Shown: piece after piece, positions 9,104 through 16,909 of the stretch
Layout: each line of letters opens with the position of its first letter
Position numbering within the stretch: the first letter of the stretch is position 1
NCBI RefSeq assembly: GCF_030056575.1
Contig: NZ_JASHHX010000003.1
Location: forward strand, 124,001 to 188,000
Source of the DNA: Rhodoblastus sp. 17X3
GTDB lineage: Bacteria > Pseudomonadota > Alphaproteobacteria > Rhizobiales > Beijerinckiaceae
DNA length: 64,000 bases
Direction: 5' to 3'
Notes under the pieces: model-generated
Databases searched by the model: none
What the model was told of the DNA's origin: nothing
What the model saw: only the letters and a program-made list of their open reading frames with translations
Translations under genes and position numbers: made by a program

Positions 9104-9562
9104 ATGCTCTCTCTTTTCGACGTGATCGGCCATGCGGGCACGATTGTTTCACTCCTGGCCATGGCGACGGCTGTGGCGGCTTTGGTCTATGTGCCTTCCC
9201 CGCTTAAGCATTACGCGGTTGCGGCCTGCCTCTGCGCCGCGCTCGCCAGCCAGATCTATGCCGAGGGCTATCATAACGCTGACGCTGGATGGCAGGCAAA
9301 ATACGATCGGCAGATCGCCGCGATCAACGACGAAAACGAAAAAGCCGTAATCGCCGCCGAGCAGAAGGCGCGGGCCGAAGCCGCCGCCAACGCCGCCAAT
9401 CTGAAAGCCCAACTTGACGATCTCGCCCGGCAGAAGGCGGCGAGCGACGCCGATCTCGCCGCCGCGCAAGCCCTGATCGACGCCGCGCCGCCGGACGCCA
9501 AGCCGGACGGCCCGGACGCCCCGGCGCATTCCGTCATTCTCGACGCCATCCGGGGGAAATAA
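9104..9562 (+). CDS. Rz-like inner-membrane spanin (152 aa)
   Basis: Two hydrophobic stretches near the N-terminus (about residues 8-55) are followed by a long Ala/Glu/Lys-rich heptad region (IAAINDENEKAVIAAEQKAR onward) that should form a periplasmic coiled coil. This is the layout of the inner-membrane subunit of a two-component spanin, which fuses inner and outer membranes in the last step of lysis. The stop overlaps the next start, the small lipoprotein expected of the outer partner. Confidence 0.65.
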   Translation: MLSLFDVIGHAGTIVSLLAMATAVAALVYVPSPLKHYAVAACLCAALASQIYAEGYHNADAGWQAKYDRQIAAINDENEKAVIAAEQKARAEAAANAANLKAQLDDLARQKAASDADLAAAQALIDAAPPDAKPDGPDAPAHSVILDAIRGK

Positions 9563-9834
9563 TGCGCGCTTTTCTCCTTCTCGTCGCGCTGGCCCTGACC
9601 GGCTGCGCCAGCTCGCCCGCGGTTCTCACCGCCCCGCCGCAAGTCTCCCGGCCCATGTTGCGCGATACAATCCCGCAAAGCCTGCGGACCTGCCTGCCTG
9701 AACCGGACGGGGCCAAGGTCGCGACCAATCGCCAGGTGGCGACTTACGTCCTCGACCTCAAGCGTGCGGGCCGCGACTGCCGCCAGAAACTTCGATCGAT
9801 CGGTGCGCTGATCGAAGGGGAAGGCGGCAAGTGA
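9562..9834 (+). CDS. Rz1-like outer-membrane spanin lipoprotein (90 aa)
   Basis: The N-terminus is a lipoprotein signal peptide ending in the lipobox LTGC (Cys14), followed by a Pro-rich short chain. That matches an outer-membrane o-spanin. The one-base overlap with the coiled-coil membrane protein upstream supports the pair. It is a little longer than classical Rz1. Confidence 0.65.
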   Translation: MRAFLLLVALALTGCASSPAVLTAPPQVSRPMLRDTIPQSLRTCLPEPDGAKVATNRQVATYVLDLKRAGRDCRQKLRSIGALIEGEGGK

Positions 9835-10061
9835 GCGCGCGCTTTCACACGCTCTCGGCGGTGCTGCAGCGGGTCGGCCTGCTGAGCGCAGTTTCCGCGC
9901 GCGAGGCGGCGCAGTTGCACGAGGCGATCGATCAGATCCTGATCGCGCGCGGCGATGTGCTGGATATTCCACGCGCGATCATCCCGCAGGGGGAGGCGCC
10001 CCGGCCGGTTATTCTGGACCGGAGCGATGGGCCGAAGATCGAGGAATGGCCGAACGAATAA
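9831..10061 (+). CDS. small phage protein (76 aa)
   Basis: Starts at a GTG that overlaps the lipoprotein stop. The predicted protein is mostly helical and hydrophilic (LSAVSAREAAQLHEAIDQIL), with no membrane segment. It ends just before a strong terminator hairpin. No family is recognised. Confidence 0.45.
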   Translation: MSARFHTLSAVLQRVGLLSAVSAREAAQLHEAIDQILIARGDVLDIPRAIIPQGEAPRPVILDRSDGPKIEEWPNE

Positions 10062-10069
10062 GACTGACG

Positions 10070-10094
10070 CCGGGGCCAATGCGCCCCGGTTTTT
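10070..10094 (+). terminator. rho-independent terminator after lysis block
   Basis: Arms CCGGGGC and GCCCCGG flank a 6-base loop and are followed by a run of five T. It lies 9 bases after the stop of the preceding gene and separates the lysis block from the next set. Confidence 0.85.
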
Positions 10095-10135
10095 CTGCAA
10101 GAGCGGGCGGCTGTCCCGCCGGAAGGAATGGAATC

Positions 10136-10486
10136 ATGGCGGCGGATGGCGGCTGGACGATAGCGGACCTGAGTTCCATCGGCGGATGGGGGACATTCCT
10201 GATTACGGTCGGAGGGCTATTCCACTTGCATGGGCGCCAGACGCGGAGCGCGGAAGAAAACGCGGAAAAAGCGAAAGAGGCCAAGGCCGATGCGAAAGCC
10301 GTCGCGGACGACCTCGCCGCCTACAAGGTCACGGCGGTCGAGAAATTCGTGCCGCGCGAGCATCTCGACCAGATGGAAAACCGCATCCTGAAACGGATGG
10401 ACGCGCAGGACGAACGGTCCGACGCTTCATTGCGAGGGATCGCCGAGCGCCTTGATCGCATCATCGAAGGGCGGGCAAAGTCATGA
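10136..10486 (+). CDS. small membrane-anchored coiled-coil phage protein (116 aa)
   Basis: The ATG at 10136, preceded by GGAAGGAATGG, is chosen over upstream ones because these read through the terminator. Residues 17-32 are a hydrophobic segment (GTFLITVGGLFHL). The rest is a Lys/Glu/Ala-rich coiled coil (ENAEKAKEAKADAKAVADDL). The stop overlaps the next start. Phage proteins of this shape are common, but no function can be assigned. Confidence 0.55.
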   Translation: MAADGGWTIADLSSIGGWGTFLITVGGLFHLHGRQTRSAEENAEKAKEAKADAKAVADDLAAYKVTAVEKFVPREHLDQMENRILKRMDAQDERSDASLRGIAERLDRIIEGRAKS

Positions 10487-11823
10487 AACTCCCGAAAAAA
10501 GAAGCCCGCCGCCGCGTCGCCGCGGTCAACGCCGCCTTGCGCGCCGGCGCGCCGCCGCCCGGCGTCAGCCTCGGCAGCCGAAAGCCCGGCGCCTTTCGCG
10601 TCGCGGCGGAAAAACTCGGCGTCGACCCGCAAAGCCTGCGCGATTCCATCGCAACCGCCGATCGGCTTTATGACCTGAAGCCGGACTGGTCGCTCTACAA
10701 GTCGCCGCCGCCGCCGCCACAGAAACCGGCGCCCGCGCCCGAGAAGCCGTCCGAAGCGCCGGTCGAGCCCTTGACGCTGCGCCGCATCGCCGACCAGCTC
10801 ACGCGCGAAAAGAATCTGCGCGCCTCAGCCGAGCGCGCCGCGGTTTCCGGGGCAGCCCTGCGCGAGGGCGTGTTCAAGCTGGCGGCGATGCCGCCGACGC
10901 CTCTCGCCTGGGCGCCCGACAAATCGCCGGAGGGCAAGCACCGCGAGGCCATCGTGTTGCCGATCTCCGACGTCCATATGGGCGAGGTGATCGACCTCGA
11001 CCAGATGGGCGGCCGCAATAGTTACAATCGAAGCATCGCCGCGCGACGGCTCGAGCGGCTGTTCCAGTCCGCCGTCAAGCTCGGGACGACGCACTGGGAG
11101 GGCCCGGCGCCGGCGGTGATCTATGTCGTGCTGCTCGGCGATCTGATCACCGGCGAGATCCACGACGAGCTGGCGAAAACCAATGATCTGCTCTCGATTC
11201 CCGCGGTGCGGGAATTGTCCGGCCTGCTCATTTCCGGGCTCGACCTGCTGCTCAAGAGCTTTTCCTGCGAAATCCGCGTCGTCGCGCTGCCGGGCAATCA
11301 TGGCCGCACGACCCGGAAGCCGGAGGCCAAGGGCCACGCGATCAATTCCTATGACACGCTCGTCGCCTGGCAAATCGAGTCCTGGTATCGCGCCAAGGGC
11401 GAAAAGCGCCTGTCCTTCTCCGCGCCGCTCTCCGGCGACGCCCTGATCTCGATCTGCGGCTGGAATGTGCTGTTCACCCACGGCAACAATATCGGCTCGC
11501 GCGGCGGCATGGGCATGGTCGGCCCGGCCGCGACCATCTCGCGCGGCATGCAGCGGGTGATTCAGGATTACGCCGCGATCGGGACCGTGATCGACTATGT
11601 CGTCACCGGCCATTTCCACACGCCGATCGAGCTGGAATATGGCTTCTGCAACGGTTCCGTGCCGGGTCCGTCGGAATATTCGATGCAGGGCCGCATGCGG
11701 TCTCATCCCGCCTCGCAATGGTTCCTGACCTTCCATCCGGTGCGCGGCGTGGCGCGGCGCTGGAAGATCTACCTCGGGCGACCCGAGGAAGGCTCGATCT
11801 ATCAGGGCAGGGCGCAGGCATGA
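10483..11823 (+). CDS. phage calcineurin-like metallophosphoesterase (446 aa)
   Basis: The C-terminal two thirds carry the full metallophosphoesterase motif set: ISDVHMGE (about residue 164), LLGDLI (about 214), LPGNHGR (about 268), a THG near 331 and TGHFHTP near 375, which together coordinate a two-metal centre. The N-terminal 65 residues resemble a small helical DNA-reading domain (AAEKLGVDPQSLRDSI), followed by a Pro-rich linker. Likely a phage nuclease or phosphatase acting on nucleic acid; the substrate cannot be told from sequence. Overlaps both neighbours by 4 bases. Confidence 0.75.
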   Translation: MKLPKKEARRRVAAVNAALRAGAPPPGVSLGSRKPGAFRVAAEKLGVDPQSLRDSIATADRLYDLKPDWSLYKSPPPPPQKPAPAPEKPSEAPVEPLTLRRIADQLTREKNLRASAERAAVSGAALREGVFKLAAMPPTPLAWAPDKSPEGKHREAIVLPISDVHMGEVIDLDQMGGRNSYNRSIAARRLERLFQSAVKLGTTHWEGPAPAVIYVVLLGDLITGEIHDELAKTNDLLSIPAVRELSGLLISGLDLLLKSFSCEIRVVALPGNHGRTTRKPEAKGHAINSYDTLVAWQIESWYRAKGEKRLSFSAPLSGDALISICGWNVLFTHGNNIGSRGGMGMVGPAATISRGMQRVIQDYAAIGTVIDYVVTGHFHTPIELEYGFCNGSVPGPSEYSMQGRMRSHPASQWFLTFHPVRGVARRWKIYLGRPEEGSIYQGRAQA

Positions 11824-12047
11824 TCGATCATGAAAATCTGGTCCGCGCCGCCGCGGCCGAGGACGCCGCCCGCGTGCTGGACCGGGCCGCGCGCGACATC
11901 CTGAGGGTCGCGGGTCGGCTCGACGATATCTCGGCCAATACGATCGAACGCGTCGCGGCGCAGCTGCGCACGATCGCGAAGCTGAAGCGCCCGAAGGGCC
12001 GGCCAGCGCCCGTCGCCGCCCCGCAAGATGTCGCGGGGTCCTTGTGA
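11820..12047 (+). CDS. small helical phage protein (75 aa)
   Basis: The ATG overlaps the phosphoesterase stop (ATGA). The product is Ala/Arg-rich and predicted helical (AARVLDRAARDILRVAGRLDD), with a basic C-terminus KLKRPKGRPAP. No family is recognised; coupling to the upstream gene suggests a partner or accessory. Confidence 0.45.
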   Translation: MIDHENLVRAAAAEDAARVLDRAARDILRVAGRLDDISANTIERVAAQLRTIAKLKRPKGRPAPVAAPQDVAGSL

Positions 12048-12048
12048 T

Positions 12049-12645
12049 ATGGGCGGCGATACTTTCGACTTTGACGCCATGCTAGCGGACGCGCGGAAGA
12101 TGCGGCCGCGGCTGATCGGCTTTTGCGGGCCGGCCGGCGCGGGCAAGACCTTCGCTGCCAATCATCTCGCATCCCATTATGGCTATTCGCGCGTGCGGTT
12201 CGCCGGCCCGCTCAAGGCGATGCTACGGGCGCTCGGTTTGACCGAGGCTGAGGTCGACGGTGAGCTGAAGGAGCAGGCCTGCGCCTTGCTCGGAGGCCGC
12301 ACGCCGCGCCACGCCATGCAGGCTTTGGGCACCGAGTGGGGACGCCAGCTGATCAGTTCGGAACTGTGGATCAACGCCTGGGCCCACGCATCGGCGCATT
12401 ACCTGCTTCAAGGGCTGCCGGTGGTGGTGGACGACGTCCGCTTCGCCAATGAGGCCGCCGCGATCTGGAGGCGCAAGGGCGTCCTGATCCGCATCGATCG
12501 CGCCGCCGCGCCGGCCTCGGCCGCTTGCGCGGCGCACGCCAGCGAGAACCAGGCGCTGCATTATGACGCGCGAATCGTGAACAGCGGCGATCCAGACGAA
12601 TTCAGGGCGGCGCTGGATGGGCTGGTGCGACGGGATGTAGTATGA
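12049..12645 (+). CDS. phage deoxynucleoside monophosphate kinase
   Basis: The protein of 198 residues (ATG 12049; an ATG at 12028 would add 7 residues) has a P-loop GPAGAGKT at about residues 23-30. Downstream elements such as LLGGRTPRHAMQALGTEWGR and VVVDDVRFANEAAAI are characteristic of phage dNMP kinases related to T4 gp1. These phosphorylate dNMPs to build the dNTP pool, including modified bases in some phages. It is the last forward gene of the phage block. Confidence 0.75.
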   Translation: MGGDTFDFDAMLADARKMRPRLIGFCGPAGAGKTFAANHLASHYGYSRVRFAGPLKAMLRALGLTEAEVDGELKEQACALLGGRTPRHAMQALGTEWGRQLISSELWINAWAHASAHYLLQGLPVVVDDVRFANEAAAIWRRKGVLIRIDRAAAPASAACAAHASENQALHYDARIVNSGDPDEFRAALDGLVRRDVV

Positions 12646-12649
12646 CGGA

Positions 12650-12673
12650 GGGGCCGCCAAAGAGGCGACCCCA
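12650..12673 (+). terminator. hairpin after dNMP kinase
   Basis: Arms GGGGCCGCC and GGCGACCCC pair with one mismatch around a 5-base loop, 4 bases after the dNMP kinase stop. It sits between converging genes. The following AAATTTTG is a weak U-tract, so terminator function is likely but not certain. Confidence 0.6.
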
Positions 12674-12693
12674 AATTTTGTCGGCGCAAGCCG

Positions 12694-12951
12694 TCAAAGA
12701 GCGATGACGTCCTGAACTGGTGCAAACGGTGCGTCCTGGAACCTATTCCCGTGGACGACCTCGTTGACCCGACCGGGGTTGAGATTGAGCTTGGCAGCCG
12801 CCGTGTGCTGCGCCATTCCCATCTCAAGCACCATGGTCTTCACTTTTGACGCCAATTCGGCGGTCAATTTTGCCGAACAGTTAGGCGCGCGCCGGCGCCG
12901 CCGCAACGGGTTAATGTGCGTCAGCTCCATTTGATTCTTGCTGGCTGGCAT
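12694..12951 (-). CDS. small HTH-type phage regulator (85 aa)
   Basis: The central part, KVKTMVLEMGMAQHTAAAKL followed by NLNPGRVNEVVHGNRF, matches the short helix-turn-helix proteins common in alphaproteobacterial phages, in which a Gln-His pair starts the turn and GRVxEV forms the recognition helix. The N-terminus is strongly basic (PLRRRRRAP). It is transcribed against the late genes and probably regulates phage transcription. Confidence 0.6.
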   Translation of the reverse strand: MPASKNQMELTHINPLRRRRRAPNCSAKLTAELASKVKTMVLEMGMAQHTAAAKLNLNPGRVNEVVHGNRFQDAPFAPVQDVIAL

Positions 12952-13084
12952 GGATGATTTCCCTTCGAGAAATCAGGCGGTTCCGCTTGCCCTAAGACGC
13001 ACCACATGCCAATGTTCCGTTGTCTAGGCGGCATTGTTTGCGATGTTCTTCGAGCAATCGAGACAGCGTTTCAGTGACCACGAG

Positions 13085-13119
13085 AAGGGGTGTGCCATTT
13101 CATCTGGCCACCCTTTTTT
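13085..13119 (+). terminator. orphan rho-independent terminator
   Basis: An AAGGGGTGTGCC arm pairs imperfectly with GGCCACCCTT and is followed by six T. No forward-strand gene ends just upstream, so it may close a small RNA or a decayed gene. Confidence 0.55.
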
Positions 13120-13170
13120 CGTGCATCGATCACGGGGATGTGCATCGACGAATGCAGGGGACGCGATTCG

Positions 13171-13188
13171 TTGATCTAAGTCGATCAA
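13171..13188. promoter_or_regulatory. inverted repeat TTGATC-N6-GATCAA
   Basis: Perfect 6-base arms TTGATC and GATCAA are separated by 6 bases. The arms resemble Fnr/FixK half sites, but the spacing is 2 bases longer than a classical FNR box when counted between TTGAT and ATCAA arms (8 instead of 4). It lies about 220 bases upstream of the reverse-strand HTH gene. Confidence 0.4.
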
Positions 13189-13286
13189 TTTTTAGATAAG
13201 TCACGGTTTTACAACTATTTTGGGGATAACGTGTACAACGCCATTACCCCCTTGCGCCGGCAGAAATCATTCATTCGAATCGTCAA

Positions 13287-13496
13287 TTAGCCATTGTGTG
13301 AAGGTTGTGGAAAAGTCAGCGCGCGTGCGATCCTCTGGGCTATTTCCATCGCCTCGGCTTTCATAGGCAGCGTCCTGATCCGCGATCCGTCGCGTCGATC
13401 GTCATAATATACATAGGCCAGCCGCATGCCGCCGGGGTCCTCGATGACGAAGGCCTCGGCGACCTGGCGGATGCGAAGGGGCTGTTCATATGGCAT
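13287..13496 (-). CDS. small conserved-type hypothetical protein (69 aa)
   Basis: The sequence EAFVIEDPGGMRLAYVYYDD followed by RRDGSRIRTLPMKAEAMEIAQRIARAL looks like a genuine compact alpha/beta protein of a type often seen in Hyphomicrobiales, with codon use like its neighbours. No function is known to me. It stands alone between the phage block and the recombinase stub. Confidence 0.55.
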   Translation of the reverse strand: MPYEQPLRIRQVAEAFVIEDPGGMRLAYVYYDDRRDGSRIRTLPMKAEAMEIAQRIARALTFPQPSHNG

Positions 13497-13829
13497 GTCG
13501 TCAAAGATAGCCGGAAAGGTGGGTCAGCGCCCGGCCTAAGCCATTGATAAATTACGTCAACTGACTTGTGACCCACTTCGCTATAACTATTTGATTTATT
13601 TAAAATATGGTGGCGCTACCTCTCCCACCATTTTTCTTCAACACACTGATTTAAAAACACTTTCAGCAACAGTCGGGCCAGGCTGTCGCACAACGGTGTC
13701 GCACGCTGTGGCCGCTGAATCGGCCATAAGTGATTGTAACCGTGGCGGAAACAGCCGCGCCGACTGTGACACAAGCCTGTCGCATATCGTGGAAAACATC
13801 GCGCAACCCGACTACGGCTCCGGGCAACG
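13497..13829. other. gene-free stretch before recombinase stub
   Basis: The stretch is locally AT-rich near 13575-13650 and contains only the hairpin at 13607-13636. No coding frame with plausible protein sequence was found on either strand. Confidence 0.4.
13607..13636 (+). terminator. terminator-like hairpin
   Basis: Arms ATGGTGG and CCACCAT flank an 11-base loop and run into TTTTTC, with an A-rich lead-in. The CCCACCA-TTTT end also resembles an integration core derived from a tRNA or tmRNA 3' end, so an attachment-site role is an alternative. Confidence 0.5.
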
Positions 13830-14012
13830 GTGTGGCAATTTCGAATGAGGGCGCCACGCGAATTTGTTGGCGCGGTCGGACGGGAATTCGTGAGCCGATC
13901 TCTTCGAACGTCTGATTATCGTGAAGCCATCCGGAAGGCTCGGATCGTTGCGTTCGAGGTCGAGCAAATGTTTCGGGCCAAGGACCATATGGCCGCCTTG
14001 CCTCAAATTTAG
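13830..14012 (+). pseudogene. N-terminal stub of a phage tyrosine recombinase
   Basis: The frame reads FRMRAPREFVGAVGREFVSR and then SLRTSDYREAIRKARI, the N-terminal DUF6538-type segment of alphaproteobacterial phage integrases (typically YxFRxRVPxDL...RSLxTxDxxxAxxRA). Only about 60 residues remain; the core-binding and catalytic domains are missing. The frame lacks a clear start (GTG 13830 is the earliest plausible). This is the broken integrase of the neighbouring prophage or of another lost element. Confidence 0.65.
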
Positions 14013-14064
14013 GGAAGAAGGCGTCTATGAATCGGGGGGCTATTCACTCGGCATGCCGTTGAGC

Positions 14065-14200
14065 CGCGGCCGGTTCGAACGCGTGTGGGAGGTTGATGGG
14101 GCGCCGCGCGATCTGGTCGCCGACATCGTAGACGCCGACGGGTTGTAAATAAGAGGCGGGGACCGGCGATCGCCCCGGCGGTCGCGGTCGTCATGGCGCA
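14065..14200 (-). pseudogene. decayed ubiX (flavin prenyltransferase) 3' fragment
   Basis: This block aligns by eye over about 130 bases with the 3' part of the intact ubiX at 32765-32915, both on the reverse strand. The shared segment GGCGCGCCGCGCGATCTGGT differs by only one base in the copy, and the flanks stay about 75-80% alike. Frameshifts destroy the reading frame. It abuts the recombinase stub, so it probably marks an old junction. Confidence 0.65.
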
Positions 14201-14250
14201 CATTGAACAGAAAGCGAGGATCATGTCGCGCCGCTTTCGATTCAACTCGG

Positions 14251-14676
14251 CTATGCCGCGGGTGCGACGCCAAAATCACCTGGCCGGAGCATGACGTCGG
14301 CGAGTGTGTAGCGATCGAGCGTCGCCGAAAATGCGTCGAGCGCCTCGTGGATAACGCCCTTGAGACAACAGCGGCGAGTAATGACGCAGTGATCGCTGGA
14401 CGAAAGACATTCGACGAGAGCGAAGTCCGGCTCGGTCGTGCGGACGACGTCGCCGAGGCGGATCTTCTCCGGAAGTTTTCCCAGGATCAATCCGCCCGAT
14501 CTTCCGCGAATGGCTTTTAGATAGCCTGACCGGGTCAATACGGTCGCAATCTTCATGAGATGATTCCGCGAAATATCGAATACCTCGGCGACCTCTTCGA
14601 TGGTGACCTGTCGGTTCTGGGCGGCGGCAAACATCAATAGTCGCAAGGCGTAATCGGAAAAATTCGTAAGCCTCAT
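14251..14676 (-). CDS. nsrR: NsrR, nitric-oxide-sensing Rrf2-family repressor
   Basis: The ATG at 14676 gives 141 residues beginning MRLTNFSDYALRLLMF, the standard NsrR start; an upstream ATG would add 15 unlike residues. The winged HTH covers residues 1-60. Cys90, Cys97 and Cys103 (C-x6-C-x5-C) are in the exact spacing used to bind the Fe-S cluster that NO destroys, which releases DNA. An NsrR-like palindrome sits 60-82 bases upstream, suggesting autoregulation. Adjacent fdxA and hemN have similar sites. Confidence 0.88.
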   Translation of the reverse strand: MRLTNFSDYALRLLMFAAAQNRQVTIEEVAEVFDISRNHLMKIATVLTRSGYLKAIRGRSGGLILGKLPEKIRLGDVVRTTEPDFALVECLSSSDHCVITRRCCLKGVIHEALDAFSATLDRYTLADVMLRPGDFGVAPAA

Positions 14677-14735
14677 TCCTGCCCTCCCGCAGTCATGGCC
14701 CGCAAGCCCGGGCGGCGGCAATCATTTTCCTGCAA

Positions 14736-14758
14736 AACATATATTGGATTTGCATCTT
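14736..14758. promoter_or_regulatory. NsrR-like operator upstream of nsrR
   Basis: On the reverse strand the site reads AAGATGCAAAT, two bases, then ATATATGTTTT. The left half matches the AAGATGCA half of the known NsrR consensus, and the right half is degenerate. It lies in the nsrR promoter region. Confidence 0.5.
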
Positions 14759-14910
14759 ATTCAATTTTTGAGCGCTTCGGCTCCGCCTGAAATGAAGGGC
14801 GGCGGAGCTATCGACCTGTAACGAAATAACATTGGGGCCCAGTATGGGAAAAAGTTCGCTTCCGGCGGCCAAAGCGCAGGATTCCACCGACCGGCGGCCT
14901 GCTTTCCGCG

Positions 14911-15249
14911 TCAGTCCGCACCTGGCTTTTCGCTGAAATATTGCGCGAATTTATTCAGAATTCCGTTCCAACCGTCAGCGTCGGCGGGTGGTTCGCCCTT
15001 GGCCAGGACATTTGGCCATTGTTCGGAAAATTTCCGATTCAGGTCGAGCCAGCCACCTTCCGCCATGGGGTCGGTATCCGGAAAGATCGCTTCAGCCGGA
15101 CATTCAGGAACGCAGACGCCGCAGTCGATACATTCATCCGGATGAATCACGAGCATGTTTTCGCCCACGTAGAAGCAGTCGACGGGGCACACCTCGACGC
15201 AGTCCATATATTTGCACTTGATGCAATTATCGGTCACGACATGGGTCAT
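14911..15249 (-). CDS. fdxA: 7Fe ferredoxin FdxA
   Basis: A 112-residue low-potential electron carrier with a [3Fe-4S] and a [4Fe-4S] cluster. Residues 9-24 hold [17 protein letters not shown] and residues 40-50 hold [11 protein letters not shown], the FdxA pattern. The C-terminal 50 residues ([11 protein letters not shown]) are the conserved FdxA extension. Divergent from hemN; two NsrR-like sites lie between them. It may supply electrons to radical enzymes such as HemN under low oxygen, which is inference. Confidence 0.93.
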   Translation of the reverse strand: MTHVVTDNCIKCKYMDCVEVCPVDCFYVGENMLVIHPDECIDCGVCVPECPAEAIFPDTDPMAEGGWLDLNRKFSEQWPNVLAKGEPPADADGWNGILNKFAQYFSEKPGAD

Positions 15250-15307
15250 TTCGGATCCTTCGCAGCGCCGTCGGCGGTCTCTTCGGCTGCCTCGCAGACG
15301 GGTTATC

Positions 15308-15330
15308 AGGCATTATAAATGCATGTTAAA
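15308..15330. promoter_or_regulatory. NsrR-like site 1 between fdxA and hemN
   Basis: The core GCATTATAAATGC is palindromic, and the reverse strand reads AACATGCATTTATAATGCC, close to the NsrR consensus (AAGATGCATTT-N-AAATGCATCTT). It could control fdxA, hemN or both. Confidence 0.45.
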
Positions 15331-15345
15331 TCCATCTCTGCAAAA

Positions 15346-15368
15346 AGCAATATTTTAAATGCTTGTTT
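15346..15368. promoter_or_regulatory. NsrR-like site 2 between fdxA and hemN
   Basis: The sequence contains AGCAATATTTTAAATGCTTG, whose right half AAATGCTTGTT is near the NsrR consensus and whose outer ends AAGCA and TGCTT pair as an inverted repeat. It is the second such site in 60 bases. Confidence 0.45.
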
Positions 15369-15489
15369 GATTGACGCGTCGCAAAGATGGACGAGGGCGC
15401 TGGATCTAGTGTGCGCTCGGCTATTGGCGAACCTGCGCGCTCTCGACGATCCAGAGTGACCGGCCTCGCAAATGCGGGAGGGATTAGAT

Positions 15490-16842
15490 TTGAAAACGGG
15501 ATTGAGCGAGCATTACCGCGAGGAACGGCTGCCGCGCTACACAAGCTATCCCACCGCGCCAAACTTCACTGGCGCTGTCACCACCGCGCTCCACGGCGAC
15601 TGGCTTTCGTCGATCGAAAAAACCGCGACGGCTTCACTGTACCTGCATGTTCCATTCTGCCGATCCATGTGTTGGTATTGCGGTTGTCACACGACGATTG
15701 CCCAGCGTGACGCTCCCATCGCTGATTACCTGGCCGTGCTGCGCCGGGAAATAGAGTTGGTTACGACGAGAATTTCGCCCAGGCTTGATGTGCGGCACGT
15801 GCATTTCGGCGGAGGAACGCCGACCATCATGGCCCCCGAGGAATTCAGCGGCCTTATCGACCTGCTGCGCGAAAAGTTCCTCGTCGATGCGAGCGCCGAA
15901 ATCGCTGTCGAAATTGATCCCAGAAGGTTGACCAGCGCCATGACCGCCGCGCTGGGTAGAGCCGGCGTCAATCGCGCGAGTCTTGGCGTCCAAAGCTTCG
16001 ACCCGATTGTGCAGAAAGCGATCAACCGTCTTCAGAGCATAGAGCAGACGGCAATGGCGACGGCTGGCCTGCGCGCCGCCGGCGTGGGGGGCGTCAATTT
16101 CGATCTGATCTACGGGCTTCCCCACCAAACAATCCGATCTTGCGTCGAAACCGTCGCAAGATGTGTGGACCTGCGGCCAGATCGATTTGCGGTATTCGGT
16201 TACGCCCACGTCCCGACTTTCAAGAAACATCAGCGAAAGATCGACGAGGCGGCCCTTCCCGACACCGCTGAGCGGCTCGAACAGGCCGAGGCGATCGCGC
16301 AAGCGCTGGTCGCCGCCGGATATGAGCGAATTGGCCTAGATCATTTCGCTTTGCCGGGCGACAGCCTGGCGCGAGCGCAATCCGCCGGGCTCCTCCATCG
16401 AAACTTTCAAGGCTACACCACCGATCCGGCGGATGTTCTGATCGGTTTCGGCGCGTCGGCCATCAGCCGCTTCCCGCAAGGCTATGTGCAAAATGAAATT
16501 GTCCTGGGACGTCATGCTGAGCGCGTGCTCGGCGGAGAACTCCCGGGGGCGAAGGGATACCAGCTGACGGCGGACGATCGGTTGCGCGCAGATCTGATCG
16601 AGCGACTGATGTGTGATTTCGAGGTCGACCTTGCGCGAGTTGGCGCTCTTCATCAGAGGAGTCCCGAGCCGATCAAGAAATCCGCGCCGCGGCTTCAGGC
16701 GCTGGTCGCCGACGGCATCGTTCACATCGACGGCGATTTGGTTCGGATCGCGGAGAATTCACGTTTTCTTGTTCGGACGGTCGCGTCGGCTTTCGATGCT
16801 TATCTAAGCGCAAATGCGCGAACCGGCAGCCAGGCGGTTTGA
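15490..16842 (+). CDS. hemN: oxygen-independent coproporphyrinogen III oxidase HemN
   Basis: A radical SAM enzyme that decarboxylates coproporphyrinogen III to protoporphyrinogen IX without oxygen. The cluster motif CRSMCWYCGC (C-x3-C-x2-C-x-C) is near residues 55-64, preceded by SLYLHVPF, with HFGGGTPT further on. The N-terminus EHYREERLPRYTSYPTAP is diagnostic of HemN rather than HemW. I choose the TTG at 15490 because GGGAGGG sits 9 bases upstream and homologues start there; an ATG at 15472 is possible. It supplies heme for denitrification enzymes. Confidence 0.93.
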   Translation: MKTGLSEHYREERLPRYTSYPTAPNFTGAVTTALHGDWLSSIEKTATASLYLHVPFCRSMCWYCGCHTTIAQRDAPIADYLAVLRREIELVTTRISPRLDVRHVHFGGGTPTIMAPEEFSGLIDLLREKFLVDASAEIAVEIDPRRLTSAMTAALGRAGVNRASLGVQSFDPIVQKAINRLQSIEQTAMATAGLRAAGVGGVNFDLIYGLPHQTIRSCVETVARCVDLRPDRFAVFGYAHVPTFKKHQRKIDEAALPDTAERLEQAEAIAQALVAAGYERIGLDHFALPGDSLARAQSAGLLHRNFQGYTTDPADVLIGFGASAISRFPQGYVQNEIVLGRHAERVLGGELPGAKGYQLTADDRLRADLIERLMCDFEVDLARVGALHQRSPEPIKKSAPRLQALVADGIVHIDGDLVRIAENSRFLVRTVASAFDAYLSANARTGSQAV

Positions 16843-16909
16843 ATTGTGAGCGCGCCAATGGCCGATAGGCGGCTCCATTTCGAGGCCGCAGCGACAAGGA
16901 GTGTCGAAA

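Larger units (their letters stand above)
12952..13286. other. intergenic region with terminator and inverted repeat
   Basis: No protein-coding frame is convincing in this 335-base stretch. It contains the presumed promoter of the HTH gene on the reverse strand, a forward-strand terminator at 13085-13119 with no gene upstream of it, and an inverted repeat at 13171-13188. A small forward-strand transcript ending at the terminator is possible. Confidence 0.4.

Noticed and set aside
13607-13636. Attachment site (tRNA or tmRNA end) of the prophage
   Set aside because: The CCCACCA-TTTT end is suggestive, but no tRNA body is upstream and the other boundary is outside the window, so a plain hairpin is the safer call.
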